Positions 7,528 to 16,281 of a DNA stretch of 64,000 bases are shown piece by piece. Position 1 is the first letter of the stretch, and each line of letters begins with the position of its first letter. Source of the stretch: Hymenobacter sp. J193 (lineage in GTDB: Bacteria > Bacteroidota > Bacteroidia > Cytophagales > Hymenobacteraceae); NCBI RefSeq assembly GCF_024700075.1, contig NZ_JAJONE010000001.1, positions 2,322,001 to 2,386,000 of the forward strand, read 5' to 3'. A model generated the notes under the pieces. The model saw only the letters and a list, made by a program, of their open reading frames with translations. It made no database searches and was not told the DNA's origin. A program made the translations under genes and the position numbers.

Positions 7528-10500
7528 CTATTTCATTTTCTGAAAATATTCGCTGACCTCGCGCTGGTAGTACGGCGTGAGGGACGGCGGCACCGACCGG
7601 AGGGCTTCCGTCGACTGGTTTTTCTGCTGACGATACCGGTTGAAAGCCGGTGGAAAAACTGGCGGACGGTTTTCGGCGGCCTTTGCCTCGCGCTGCGTAT
7701 CCTGGTCCCGCTCCCGGGCCGATTTCTCGGCCTCCAACAGGCGGGTCAGAATCTGCTGCTGACGCATAACCGTTTGCTCCGTTAGCCGCTTATTTACGAG
7801 CTCCGTCTCGGTTTGTTCCATCATTTTTTTGACGTCGCCGAGGCCACCCCCGCCCTGCTCACCTTTGCCCTGTTTACCGCCCTGCTGCATCTTCTCGAGC
7901 TCTTTTAGAGCTTCGCGCATCATCTGCTGCTGGGCGGCCAGCTTGGCCAGCTCCTCCGATAAAGCCCGCCCGGACTTGCCGCTTTGCTGGAGCTGCTGAA
8001 TCTGCTGGTTGAGCTGCTGCTGCATCTTGCCCAGCTGGCCTTCACCGGCCTGACTACCTTTCTTCTTCTTTTTGCGGCCGGGCTTGCCCCCACCCTGCTG
8101 CTGGCCCTGGCGCTGCTGCTCCTGCATCTGCTGCAAAGCGGAGTTGAGCATGAGGGCCAGGTTGTTCATACTCGTCATGGCCTGCTGCTGGCTGGCGGTG
8201 GCGCGGCCCACGTTGCGCTGCTGCAGTTGCGTGAGCGACTCATCCATGCGCCCGTTCATCTCGCTTACCTCGCGGGTCACAAAGCTCTGAAGCTGGAATA
8301 CGCGCTTAGCCAGGGCGTAAAGTGAGTCCTGCACTACGCGGGCATCGTCCTTGAGCTTGCGCTGCTGCTGGCCCAGCTGCACGAAGCGCGGGTCCTGCTG
8401 GTCTACCTGCCGGAAGTCTTTCATCAGGCCTTCCTGGTCGAAGGAGAGCTTGAGCAGGTTTTCGAGGATGTCGCGCAGGTCGTCAATGTTTTCCTGCTGC
8501 TGGTTTGATTCTTCCTCGCTCATCTGCTGCTGCATCTTCTGGGCCATCTGCTGCATTTTCTGCGCGGCCTGCTTTTGATTCTGGCTGGCTTTCTGGTTCT
8601 GGTTTTTGCTTAGCTGCTCCTGGCTTTGCTGCATCTGCTCGTCTACCTCCTGCTGCTGGTCCTTCATTTCGTCGGCCCCATTCTGGTTGTCGAGCTGCTC
8701 ATCCATCTTCTGCAGGTCCTTCAGGTTCTGCTGAATCTGGTCGAATTGCTGCTGCTTTTCCTGCTGCTCCTGCTTGAGCTGCTCATTTTTGGCTTTCTGC
8801 TCCTGGTTGCTGGCTTTGTTTTCGGGGTTCTGCTTGTCGTTCTGCTCGGTTTTCTCGGCCAGCTGCTGCTCTTCCTTGGCCAGCTGTTCCAGCTGTTTCA
8901 GGGTGTTTTCCTGCTTTTGCTCAAACTGCAGCTGCTTGAACATTTCGAGGGCGCGCTCCAGCTCTTTCTGTAGGGTGTTTTCCTTGTTTTCGAGCTTTTG
9001 CATGAGCTGCTGCATTTCCAGCTGGTTCTGGTCCTGCTTCTGCTCCAACAGCTTCTGCAGCTGGTCGTAGAGCTTTTTGGTTTCGGGGTCGAGCAGGGAG
9101 TCCATCAGCTTCTGCAGCTCCTGGGCTTTTTCCTTGAGCTCCTGGCTTTTGGGGTCGAGCTGGTCCTGCTGCTGGTTGAGCTGCTCAAACATGCGGCGCA
9201 CGTCCTGCATCTGCTCGTCGAACTGCTGCTTTTGCTCCAGCATGTCCTGCAGCTGCTTGCGGTCCTGGAAGTTCAGCTCGCGCTTGGTTTTGAGCTTGTC
9301 TTCGGCCTTGGCCAGCTCCCGTTCCAGCTTCTTGCTTTGCTCCTGCGACTTGCTCAACTGGCTTTGCACCGACGAGGCCTGCGCGTTCAGCTGGGCCTGC
9401 TGCTCGCGCTTGGAAGGCATCCGGAACTCCACGGCGCGGGTGCGGGCGCTTTTCGGGCTGTGTACGCCGTCGTTGTCCCAAACCTGCAGGAAGTATTCCA
9501 GTCGGTCGCCGGGCTGCAGGCGCAGGCCGCGCAAATCCCACTGGTAGGCGTACACCTGGGCCGCGCCGTGCTGGAGCCCAATGGCGCGGGTCTGGTAGGC
9601 AGCGTTGGGCCGGGCTTTGGCGCCCAGCACGCGGTAGTGCAGCTGCAGGCGCGAAAGGCCGTAGTCGTCGCGCACGGTGCCGCCCAGGGCCAGGTACTGC
9701 CGCGAAACCGTGTCGGAAAAAGCTTCGAGCGTGATGTCGGGGACCTGGTCGGGAATGGCCGTGAGCTGGTACTCGATGGGGTCACGGTTGAGGGAGGCCG
9801 CGTTGCGCAGACGCACGGCGTAGGCCTGAGTGCGCAGAATGCGCCGCGTGGCCTGAAACTGGCTGCCGCTGGCCTGGGCCGCCACGGTTTCGTCGGGGGC
9901 ACGGAACTGCAGCTCCAGCGCGTCGGTAGCGGCGGTGCTGAACTCCCAGCGGAGCGTGCTGCCCTCGGGCACGGTAGCGTTGCCGGTGTTGCGGATGGTT
10001 TCGGCGGCTTTGCCGGTGTAGGCCGGGTAGGTGATGTGCAAAGCGAAGTCGCGCAGATCGGGCCGCTCGCGCACCGTCAGGGCGTAGCTATCCGAGGAAA
10101 AGCCAGCGGCGGCAAGCTGGAAGTCTACGTCACGGCGCAGCTGCCGAAAGTCGAAGGAATACTTGTTGCCGGCTTCCTTGGTCAGATGCCGCTCGTGGCC
10201 ATCGTACTGAATGGTAATGTCGTTGGGCAGCGCTTCGCCTTCCACGGCCACCTGCAGGCGGAAGTCCTCCCCTTTGAACGCTCGCAACGACTTATTTTCC
10301 ACCACAAACCGAAACGGCGCGGGCGGCGCGTACTTCTGGCGGTAGTTGAGGATGCGGCCGGTGCCCTGCACAAACAGGCTGGGATAAATCAGCAGTACGG
10401 CCCCGGCCACGGCGGCGGGCACCGCTACATACTTCCACAGGGGCCGCGTCTGAGCCGGAATGTTGATGCCTTGGGCAAATTCGAGGCCCGTGAACTGGGC

Positions 10501-10944
10501 GGCGCGCTGCTCCAGGCTGGCCGCAATCAGGGCGTTTTCGCGGGCCTGACCTTGCAGCTGGAGCGCGTTCAAAAGCTTGTCCTGTACCTGCGGGAAAAGC
10601 TCACCCACGCGCTGGGCAGCTTGCTCATCGGAGAGCAGGCGGCGGAGGTTGGTGAGGGCGGCCAGCGGCTGCCAGATCCAGCGCACAAACGCATACACGC
10701 CCAGCCCCAGGAACCCAAACAGCAGTCCGCCCCGCACCCAGGTGGGCAGGTACAGAAAGTATTCGAGCAGGTTGAGAACCACGAACAGCGTGAGCAGCAG
10801 GCCACCGGCCACGAGGCCGCCGCGCACCAGCAAACTCAGGTAAAACTTGCGCTTAAAAGCTTCCAGCTGCGTGAGCACCTGCGCCAGCGCCGAAGAGCGG
10901 GCGGCCGGAGCCGTAGTCAGCCGGGATGGTTCTTCCACCAGCAT
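7528..10944 (-). CDS. DUF4175 family membrane protein, Gln-rich coiled coil
   Basis: A 1138-residue protein, large for the region. Two hydrophobic segments lie near residues 38-90 and a third near 170-190, followed by a predicted periplasmic region (about 220-530). A very long Gln/Lys/Glu-rich coiled-coil segment (about 550-1000) then contains many QQ and LQ repeats, and the C-terminus is charged. This order is that of DUF4175 proteins of Bacteroidota, whose function is not established. The ATG at 10944 (MLVEEPSRL) is preferred to one 18 codons upstream. The CAG/CTG-rich coding sequence produces long open frames on the opposite strand that are not genes. It heads the transcript running into the HATPase and ybeY genes. 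Confidence 0.85.
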   Translation of the reverse strand: MLVEEPSRLTTAPAARSSALAQVLTQLEAFKRKFYLSLLVRGGLVAGGLLLTLFVVLNLLEYFLYLPTWVRGGLLFGFLGLGVYAFVRWIWQPLAALTNLRRLLSDEQAAQRVGELFPQVQDKLLNALQLQGQARENALIAASLEQRAAQFTGLEFAQGINIPAQTRPLWKYVAVPAAVAGAVLLIYPSLFVQGTGRILNYRQKYAPPAPFRFVVENKSLRAFKGEDFRLQVAVEGEALPNDITIQYDGHERHLTKEAGNKYSFDFRQLRRDVDFQLAAAGFSSDSYALTVRERPDLRDFALHITYPAYTGKAAETIRNTGNATVPEGSTLRWEFSTAATDALELQFRAPDETVAAQASGSQFQATRRILRTQAYAVRLRNAASLNRDPIEYQLTAIPDQVPDITLEAFSDTVSRQYLALGGTVRDDYGLSRLQLHYRVLGAKARPNAAYQTRAIGLQHGAAQVYAYQWDLRGLRLQPGDRLEYFLQVWDNDGVHSPKSARTRAVEFRMPSKREQQAQLNAQASSVQSQLSKSQEQSKKLERELAKAEDKLKTKRELNFQDRKQLQDMLEQKQQFDEQMQDVRRMFEQLNQQQDQLDPKSQELKEKAQELQKLMDSLLDPETKKLYDQLQKLLEQKQDQNQLEMQQLMQKLENKENTLQKELERALEMFKQLQFEQKQENTLKQLEQLAKEEQQLAEKTEQNDKQNPENKASNQEQKAKNEQLKQEQQEKQQQFDQIQQNLKDLQKMDEQLDNQNGADEMKDQQQEVDEQMQQSQEQLSKNQNQKASQNQKQAAQKMQQMAQKMQQQMSEEESNQQQENIDDLRDILENLLKLSFDQEGLMKDFRQVDQQDPRFVQLGQQQRKLKDDARVVQDSLYALAKRVFQLQSFVTREVSEMNGRMDESLTQLQQRNVGRATASQQQAMTSMNNLALMLNSALQQMQEQQRQGQQQGGGKPGRKKKKKGSQAGEGQLGKMQQQLNQQIQQLQQSGKSGRALSEELAKLAAQQQMMREALKELEKMQQGGKQGKGEQGGGGLGDVKKMMEQTETELVNKRLTEQTVMRQQQILTRLLEAEKSARERDQDTQREAKAAENRPPVFPPAFNRYRQQKNQSTEALRSVPPSLTPYYQREVSEYFQKMK

Positions 10945-11077
10945 AGAAAGGGAAATAAAAATCGAAGCCTTTGGGACAACCGACGACAGCCGCAGCAACC
11001 CAACGAAGTTGCCCCGTTAAACTTACGTCAGAACCCGCACATGGGCCGCAAAGATTCCCTGGCGCATACCGCCGTGC

Positions 11078-11854
11078 TTAACTGGCCGGGGCCAGCTGAA
11101 CGTAAGCCGGGCAATGGTCCGAATGCACCACATCGGCTAAAAGACCCGCTCCGGCCACGCGTGGTTGCAACGTGTTGTCTACCAGGAGGTGGTCGAGGCG
11201 CCAGCCCACGTTGCGTGCCCGGGCGCCGGCCCGGTATGTCCACCAGGAGTAGTGCCCGGGGGCGTCGCCGTGAATGTGGCGAAAGGAGTCGGTGAAGCCA
11301 TCGGCCAAAAACTCCCGGAACCACTGCCGCTCTTCGGGGGTGAAGCCGGGGGAATTTTGGTTGGCTTTGGGATTGTGCAGGTCCAGCTCCCGCTGGCAGC
11401 AGTTGAAGTCACCGCCAATGACAAGCGGCGGGGTGCCGGCGGCTTGCAGCGCCTGCACGTACCGCCGGAAGAAGTGCAGCCACTCAACTTTGAAGGCCTG
11501 CCGCTCGGGGCTGCTTGTGCCGGAGGGCATGTACACGTTCAGCACCGAAAAGTCGTCGAAATCCAGGCGCAGCACGCGGCCTTCCAGGTCGTAGCATTCG
11601 GTGCCGCAACCTGTTTCCACGTGGCGGGGCCGCTGGCGCGTGAGGGTGGCTACGCCGCTGTAGCCGGGTTTCTGGGCCGGGTGCTGGTATACGTGGTAGC
11701 CCAGCGCCTCCAGTCCGCCCATGTCCAGCGGCTCGCGGCCGGCCTTTATTTCCTGCAGGCACAGCACATCCGGCGCCTCGGCCCGGAGCCAGTCCAGCAG
11801 GCCCTTGCTCAGCGCCGACCGCAGCCCGTTGACGTTATAGCTGATGATTTTCAA
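11078..11854 (-). CDS. xthA: Exodeoxyribonuclease III (AP endonuclease family 1)
   Basis: The 258-residue protein has the full exonuclease-endonuclease-phosphatase fold signatures: MKIISYNVNGLRSA (Asn7), LCLQEIK (Glu35, metal ligand), NVYMPSG, GGDFN (catalytic Asp/Asn) and SDHCP near 245-249 (catalytic Asp-His). It cleaves at abasic sites and has 3'-5' exonuclease and 3'-phosphatase activity in base excision repair. Length and all catalytic residues are normal. A short repeat-rich gap separates it from the hypothetical gene upstream. Confidence 0.96.
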   Translation of the reverse strand: MKIISYNVNGLRSALSKGLLDWLRAEAPDVLCLQEIKAGREPLDMGGLEALGYHVYQHPAQKPGYSGVATLTRQRPRHVETGCGTECYDLEGRVLRLDFDDFSVLNVYMPSGTSSPERQAFKVEWLHFFRRYVQALQAAGTPPLVIGGDFNCCQRELDLHNPKANQNSPGFTPEERQWFREFLADGFTDSFRHIHGDAPGHYSWWTYRAGARARNVGWRLDHLLVDNTLQPRVAGAGLLADVVHSDHCPAYVQLAPAS

Positions 11855-11872
11855 CTGGAGGGGTTGTTAAAT

Positions 11873-11945
11873 GGTTGTCTTGTTGAATAGGTGGCTGGTT
11901 GTCTTGTTGAATGGATGAGCCACCTATCCAACAAGACAACCAGCC
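11873..11945. repeat. Overlapping direct and inverted repeats with alternative hairpins
   Basis: GGTTGTCTTGTTGAAT occurs twice in direct orientation (11873-11888 and 11897-11912). Its near-complement lies at 11926-11945, giving a 20-bp stem with one mismatch to 11893-11912. A second perfect 10-bp stem, ATAGGTGGCT with AGCCACCTAT (11887-11896 and 11918-11927), overlaps the first, so the two cannot form together. No T-run follows on either strand, so an ordinary terminator is not supported. It lies between the hypothetical gene ending at 11952 and xthA. Confidence 0.7.
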
Positions 11946-11951
11946 AGCCCT

Positions 11952-12317
11952 TTACCCATTCAGCCGGTCCATTTCCTGGAAATACTCCAGCATGTGCCAT
12001 TTGAGCATGCGCTCCTGCTCCTTGAGAGTGGAAAAGGGCACGGGCTTGAGCAGGCGGAAGTGGGGCCAGCCGTCTTCGTCCACGCTTTCCAGCTCGTAGT
12101 AGCCCGAAAGACTGAACAGGCGGCAGGTGGCAATGTGCATCAGGTCCTGCTTCTGCTCCTTGGTGAAGGGGCCGCCGCCCTGGCCCAGCTCCTGCACGCC
12201 AATAAGCAGCAGCAGCGCATTCAGATCGGGCTTTTTGCCGAACCGCTCGCGCAGGTCGTTCATCAACTCCCACCAGCGCTGCTCAAACTGGGCTTCGGTT
12301 TCCTCGGGGTTCAGCAT
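11952..12317 (-). CDS. Conserved hypothetical protein, 121 aa
   Basis: I do not recognise a named family. The protein is soluble and mostly helical, with an acidic N-terminus (LNPEETEAQFEQRWWELM) and several aromatic residues (YYELE, WPHF, KWHMLEYFQEM). No signal peptide or membrane segment is seen. It begins only 3 bases after the stop of the CMD-family gene, so the two are probably co-transcribed. Codon use matches the neighbours, which supports a real gene. Confidence 0.75.
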   Translation of the reverse strand: MLNPEETEAQFEQRWWELMNDLRERFGKKPDLNALLLLIGVQELGQGGGPFTKEQKQDLMHIATCRLFSLSGYYELESVDEDGWPHFRLLKPVPFSTLKEQERMLKWHMLEYFQEMDRLNG

Positions 12318-12320
12318 AAC

Positions 12321-12701
12321 CTACGCAGTGTGCTCGGCGTGGGGCGGCGCCGGCGTGGCCGATTCTTCCTTGAGGGCTTCCCAGTACTCCACGGCGCGCC
12401 GGAAGTGCGGAATCACGATGCTGCCGCCTATGAGGTTGGCAATGGCAAATACTTCGTAAATCTCCGTGTCGTTTATGCCTTCCTCGTGGCACTTGCCGAG
12501 GTGGTACTTGATGCAGTCGTCGCAGCGCAACACCATGGAGCAGGCCAGGCCCAGCATTTCCTTGGTGCGGACGTCGAGGGCACCTTCCTGGTAGGTGTTG
12601 GTGTCGAGGTTGAAGAAACGCTTGATAACCTTGTTGTCCGCCGCCATGATTTTTTCATTCATGCGCTGGCGGTAGTCATTGAACTCAGAAACGAGGGACA
12701 T
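12321..12701 (-). CDS. Carboxymuconolactone decarboxylase (AhpD-like) family protein
   Basis: The 126-residue protein has the CMD/AhpD helix-turn-helix core with the redox pair Cys60 and Cys63 (CDDC) followed by His67 (IKYHLGKC). In AhpD-type members these residues form a disulphide-reducing site acting with peroxidases. The gene starts MSLVSEFNDYRQR. It may take part in oxidative stress defence; it is followed at once by the 121-residue hypothetical gene. Decarboxylase activity on carboxymuconolactone is unlikely given the CxxC form. Confidence 0.88.
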   Translation of the reverse strand: MSLVSEFNDYRQRMNEKIMAADNKVIKRFFNLDTNTYQEGALDVRTKEMLGLACSMVLRCDDCIKYHLGKCHEEGINDTEIYEVFAIANLIGGSIVIPHFRRAVEYWEALKEESATPAPPHAEHTA

Positions 12702-12876
12702 ATCGAAAAAGAAAAAGCGAAAGGAAAATAGGCCCGGTGGCCCGCAATAGTAGAAACCTAAAATTAGGCAGAAGTTTTGGCCAACAGGTGGTTTTAGGCG
12801 GGACTAAAGCGCGCCGGAGTTTCTTTTCGGCGGCTTATTCTCTATCTTCCAGCTACTACCCTATCCACTACCCGCT

Positions 12877-13584
12877 ATGCCGCTGCCTTCGCTCGTCGCC
12901 GATTTTGTGTCGTTGCTTTTTCCGCAGCTGTGCCTGGGCTGCTCCGATTTGCTGGCCCGGGGCGAAGACCATATCTGCACCAGCTGCCGCGCCCAGCTAC
13001 CCTTCACTGATTACCACTTGTTGCCCGAGGCAGAAAACCCTTTGGCCCGGCGTTTCTGGGGCAAAGTGCCGGTGCAGCATGCCTTGAGCTATCTGCGCTT
13101 TCTGCGCCGGGGCCGCGTACAGCACCTACTGCACCAACTCAAATACCGTAACCAGCCCGAAATAGGCCGGGTGCTGGGTTGCTGGTACGGCGCCGAGCTG
13201 GCCCGGCATGGCCTGCTCACCCACGACGTGAACCTGATTGCGCCGGTGCCGCTACACCCGCGCAAGCTGGCCAAACGCGGTTACAACCAGACCGATTCAT
13301 TTGCCCAGGGCCTGGCCGACACTCTGCAGCTTCCCTGGCAGGCGGAGGCATTGCGGCGCATAGAGCACACCGTTTCTCAAACCCGCAAAAACCGCGTGCA
13401 GCGCTGGGAAAACGTAGCCGAAGTATTCGCGGTGGCCAACCCGGCAGAAGTGGCCGGCAAGCATGTGCTGGTGGTAGACGATGTGCTGACTACCGGAGCT
13501 ACCCTCGAAGCGTGTGCGCTGGTACTGTTGGCTGCCGGGGCCCGCGCCGTCAGCATAGCCACCATTGCCTGTGCCGACCGGTAA
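12877..13584 (+). CDS. comF: ComF family protein (phosphoribosyltransferase-like)
   Basis: The 235-residue protein has the ComF layout: an N-terminal four-cysteine zinc finger (Cys19, Cys22, Cys34, Cys37) and a C-terminal type I phosphoribosyltransferase fold with the PRPP loop VVDDVLTTGAT near residues 198-208. Family members are needed for uptake of transforming DNA in several bacteria (ComF/GntX), though some are only annotated by homology. The TAA stop at 13582-13584 lies inside the left arm of a long inverted repeat shared with the convergent gldJ. Confidence 0.9.
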   Translation: MPLPSLVADFVSLLFPQLCLGCSDLLARGEDHICTSCRAQLPFTDYHLLPEAENPLARRFWGKVPVQHALSYLRFLRRGRVQHLLHQLKYRNQPEIGRVLGCWYGAELARHGLLTHDVNLIAPVPLHPRKLAKRGYNQTDSFAQGLADTLQLPWQAEALRRIEHTVSQTRKNRVQRWENVAEVFAVANPAEVAGKHVLVVDDVLTTGATLEACALVLLAAGARAVSIATIACADR

Positions 13585-13748
13585 ACCACGGATTCGCGCG
13601 GATTTATCGGATTCCACGGATTTTGTAGCTGGGGCAGTCCTCAACCAAAACCACATACAAAAACAAGAAGGCCTCGTTTTCACGAGGCCTTCTTGTTTAG
13701 CTTTAATCGTCCGCGAAATCCGAAAAATCCGCGCGAATCCGTGGTTTA
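13582..13748. repeat. Long inverted repeat spanning both stop codons of convergent comF and gldJ
   Basis: The left arm 13582-13619 and right arm 13711-13748 are inverted copies of about 38 bases with few mismatches, starting TAAACCACGGATTCGCGCGG. The comF stop codon is the first three bases of the left arm and the gldJ stop codon is the outermost three of the right arm. A separate strong hairpin sits between the arms. The unit CACGGATT...GCGCGGATT resembles dispersed repeats I recall from other Bacteroidota. Confidence 0.8.
13661..13698. terminator. Bidirectional terminator between comF and gldJ
   Basis: A perfect stem AAACAAGAAGGCCTCG pairs with 13683-13698 around a 6-base loop. The A-rich left flank and T-rich right side make it able to terminate transcripts from both convergent genes. 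Confidence 0.85.
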
Positions 13749-15013
13749 CTTGTTCGAGCCGGCGTTGATCATGGCGCAGCGGAATCCGATGGCGGCCGTA
13801 GCCGAGTCTTCGGCCATGAAGCGGCGCGTGCCGGGCGACAACCAGTAAGCTACGTCTTTCCAGGAACCGCCTTTGAACACGCGTACGTGGTCATCGATCA
13901 GCGACTGGTAGCCTTTCTTGTCGTAGCCTTCAGCTTTGTCGAGGAAGCCGTTACGACGGAAGGGGTTCAGATCTTCCTCATCCTGGAAGGACAGCGGACG
14001 GTAGATGTCCTGCACCCACTCGTTTACGTTACCCGACATATTGTACAGGCCGTAGTCGTTTGGTGGGTAGGCGTATACGTACTCGGTAATCATGGCGCCG
14101 TCGTTGAGGCTGCCGGCAATACCGGCGTAGTCACCGCGGCCACGCTTGAAGTTAGCCAAAAACTGGCCCATCTTCTTGCCGTAGGGGTTACGCACCTGGC
14201 GACCATCCCACGGATAGATACGCTTGTTTTCCTGGTTTTCGTTGCCGGTTTCCTGGGTGCCGATAAGGGCCTGAGCAGCGTACTCCCACTCAGCCTCAGT
14301 GGGCAGGCGGTAGTTGGGCAGCGTGTTGCCGTTTTCGATGGCAATTTTCGACTTACCAGTACCTTCAGCACCACCTGCTGCAGCATCAGCCGTAGCGTCG
14401 GCACTTTTCTTCTTGCCGAAGAGGCCGCCGCCTTTCTTTTTGCCGCCGCCATCTTCAATATCACCTTCGCCAGCCAGCTTCTCATTCACCTTGGCAGTAC
14501 GCCAGGTGCAATAGTCGTTGGCCTGCAGCCAGCTCACACCCACCACGGGGAAGTAGCGGAAACCGGGGTAGCGCAGGTAGTAGTCCACATACGGGTCGTT
14601 GAACGACAGCTCACGCGCCCACACCGTAGTATCGGGCAAGGCCGACTGATAGAACTCCTCCGCCGAGTCTTTGCGGACAAAATGCAAATACTCCAGCCAG
14701 TGGATGTTGGCCACCTCGGCTTCGTCCATATAGAACGAGGCGATGGTAACCGTGCGCTCCACGTTGTCGCGCGTCATGGCCACATCTTCCTCGGCTGAGC
14801 CCAGCACTGTGCGGCCGCCTTCGATGAAAACGAGACCGGGGCCTTCAGGAATGCCTTGATAATCAGCGACCTTCATGCCCTGCTCAGTGTTATATTCCAG
14901 CCCCGTAGTGGAGCTGTACTTGCCGGGCTTGGTGCTGGTAGGAGGACCTTTTTGCAGGCTCCCAGCGCCAGGGACCCCAAGGCAGCGTAGCAGAGGTATT
15001 TAGCGAGGTTCAT
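13746..15013 (-). CDS. gldJ: Gliding motility / type IX secretion lipoprotein GldJ, apparent frameshift
   Basis: The body is a formylglycine-generating-enzyme (SUMF1) fold: PGLVFIEGGRTVLGS, WLEYLHFVRKD, NYRLPTEAEWEYAAQ, MSGNVNEWVQDIY and FKGGSWKDVAYWLSPGTRRF. GldJ lacks sulfatase-maturing activity and is needed for gliding and T9SS stability in Flavobacterium. The main frame opens only at 14876 without a signal. Upstream, ATG 15013 starts MNLAKYLCYAALGSLALGAC, a clear lipoprotein signal, but in another frame. Adding one base at 14947-14953 (T5/C2 run) joins them as ...ACKKGPPTSTKPGKYSSTT.... As GldJ is important for its host group, a sequencing error is likeliest. A PorP/SprF gene lies upstream. 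Confidence 0.88.
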
Positions 15014-15081
15014 ACGTTAGACGAAATTACCTGAGAAGAAAAGAGTTAGTGAAGGCAATTTGAGTGCAATAATACAAAAAC

Positions 15082-16110
15082 TCAAAAGTACGGGCAAGGA
15101 ACTGACCGGTAATTTTTCCGGCTAATTCGGCGGCGGGCCGCTGCCAGCACATCCACCTGTTCCAGAGTCAGTACAATTTCGTGGGCGCCGCCCGCGCCCA
15201 GGTTCCGGTGCCCGAGCTCCATATCGTAGCTGTAACCTACGCGAAACCCGGACATCTGTACTCCCACAATAGCCGTGAGCACCGCAGCAGGCTGCGGTGC
15301 CCCAGGCAGCGGAATGCCCCGGTACAGCAACCCCACGGTAAGCGGCGAAACGGTTCCGTAAAGCCCGGCTTCGGCACGCTGGCTGCCGCCCTGGCGGGTG
15401 TAGGCAAGCGTGGGCGAGAGGCTGGCTTCGCGGTAGTGCTGTTTAACGGTTGTTTCTGAAAAAAAGTGCTTTACCCCGGCGGTAAATGTAAAGCGCGTAG
15501 GCAACGGCCCCGCCGCCTGCACACCCAGGTCGGGGCGGTTTAGGTGGTAGGAGCTTAGCCCCAGCCAGGCTTGCCGGGTATACAGCAAACCACCAAGGCC
15601 GATGCTCAGGTAATGCACCGGGTCGAAGGGCACAGCCTCGGCGGTGGGGCCGGTGTTCAGGCCTTCGTCGGAAAGCTGGTCGCCAAACACGAGGTTGCCG
15701 TAGCTGATGCGCTGGTTGCCGTAAGTCACCTGAGCCCCGCCACTCAGGTAAACATCGGCGGTAAGGCGGCCATGGTAGGCGTAAAGAGCCGCGGCTTCCA
15801 GCCGGGTGTAGCCGATGGCGCCGAGCTGGTCGAGGTTGAGCAGCACGCCTACCGCCCCGCGCTGGCCGGGAAAGCGGTAGTCGGCGCCGAGGTGGGAGCT
15901 TTGGAACGAGCCCGCCAGCGTAGGGAACTGGTCGCGGTAAGCCAGCGTAACCCCGTAGTCGTGCTGCAGGCCCGTAAAAGCCGGGTTTAGGTGCAGGCGG
16001 GTGGCGTAGGGCTGCGAAAAATACAGGTCCTGCGCCCCGGCCGATGCAACGCCTCCCACCCATAAGCTCATCGTAGCCAGAAACAGGCGCAGGCGGGCAG
16101 TGGTTGGCAT
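15082..16110 (-). CDS. PorP/SprF family type IX secretion system outer membrane protein
   Basis: After a signal peptide (about residues 1-26, ending ASAGAQ) the protein begins DLYFSQPYATRLHLNPAFTG, the hallmark opening of PorP/SprF proteins, and continues as alternating amphipathic strands typical of a barrel (SSYHLNRPDLG, FRVGYSYDMELG). These outer membrane proteins accompany T9SS substrates such as SprB and help present them at the cell surface. Length about 342 residues is normal. The start at 16110 is one of several close ATGs (16116 also fits). Its neighbour gldJ on the same strand supports a T9SS/gliding role. Confidence 0.9.
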   Translation of the reverse strand: MPTTARLRLFLATMSLWVGGVASAGAQDLYFSQPYATRLHLNPAFTGLQHDYGVTLAYRDQFPTLAGSFQSSHLGADYRFPGQRGAVGVLLNLDQLGAIGYTRLEAAALYAYHGRLTADVYLSGGAQVTYGNQRISYGNLVFGDQLSDEGLNTGPTAEAVPFDPVHYLSIGLGGLLYTRQAWLGLSSYHLNRPDLGVQAAGPLPTRFTFTAGVKHFFSETTVKQHYREASLSPTLAYTRQGGSQRAEAGLYGTVSPLTVGLLYRGIPLPGAPQPAAVLTAIVGVQMSGFRVGYSYDMELGHRNLGAGGAHEIVLTLEQVDVLAAARRRISRKNYRSVPCPYF

Positions 16111-16281
16111 CGGCATCATGGGCCCCTCTAACGGCATTACGGGCGGGTTTGGTGTGTGGGCCGGCGGCCGAAGGTTCGAAAATGGGGAAAATCCCGGCAT
16201 CTTTACCGAAGTCAGCCGCCCAGCTTACGTACCACGGCGGGCGTCTGGTTCGTTTCGGTTTTCTTTTACTTCTCTACGGTT

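Noticed and set aside
7528..9300. CTG/CAG-rich tract looking like a tandem repeat
   Set aside because: The units are irregular and follow the Gln/Lys/Glu coiled-coil coding of DUF4175. There is no fixed repeat unit, so it is protein low complexity and not a CRISPR or microsatellite.
8998..11295. A 765-codon open frame on the plus strand across the DUF4175 and xthA genes
   Set aside because: It is the complement of Gln-rich (CAG/CTG) coding sequence in DUF4175 and continues across a gene boundary. The translated product is Leu/Val/His-rich with no domain.
14876..15013. Programmed frameshift in gldJ
   Set aside because: The A5G2 context on the coding strand is not a known slippery heptamer followed by structure, and gldJ in relatives is, as far as I know, a single frame. 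A missing base is simpler.
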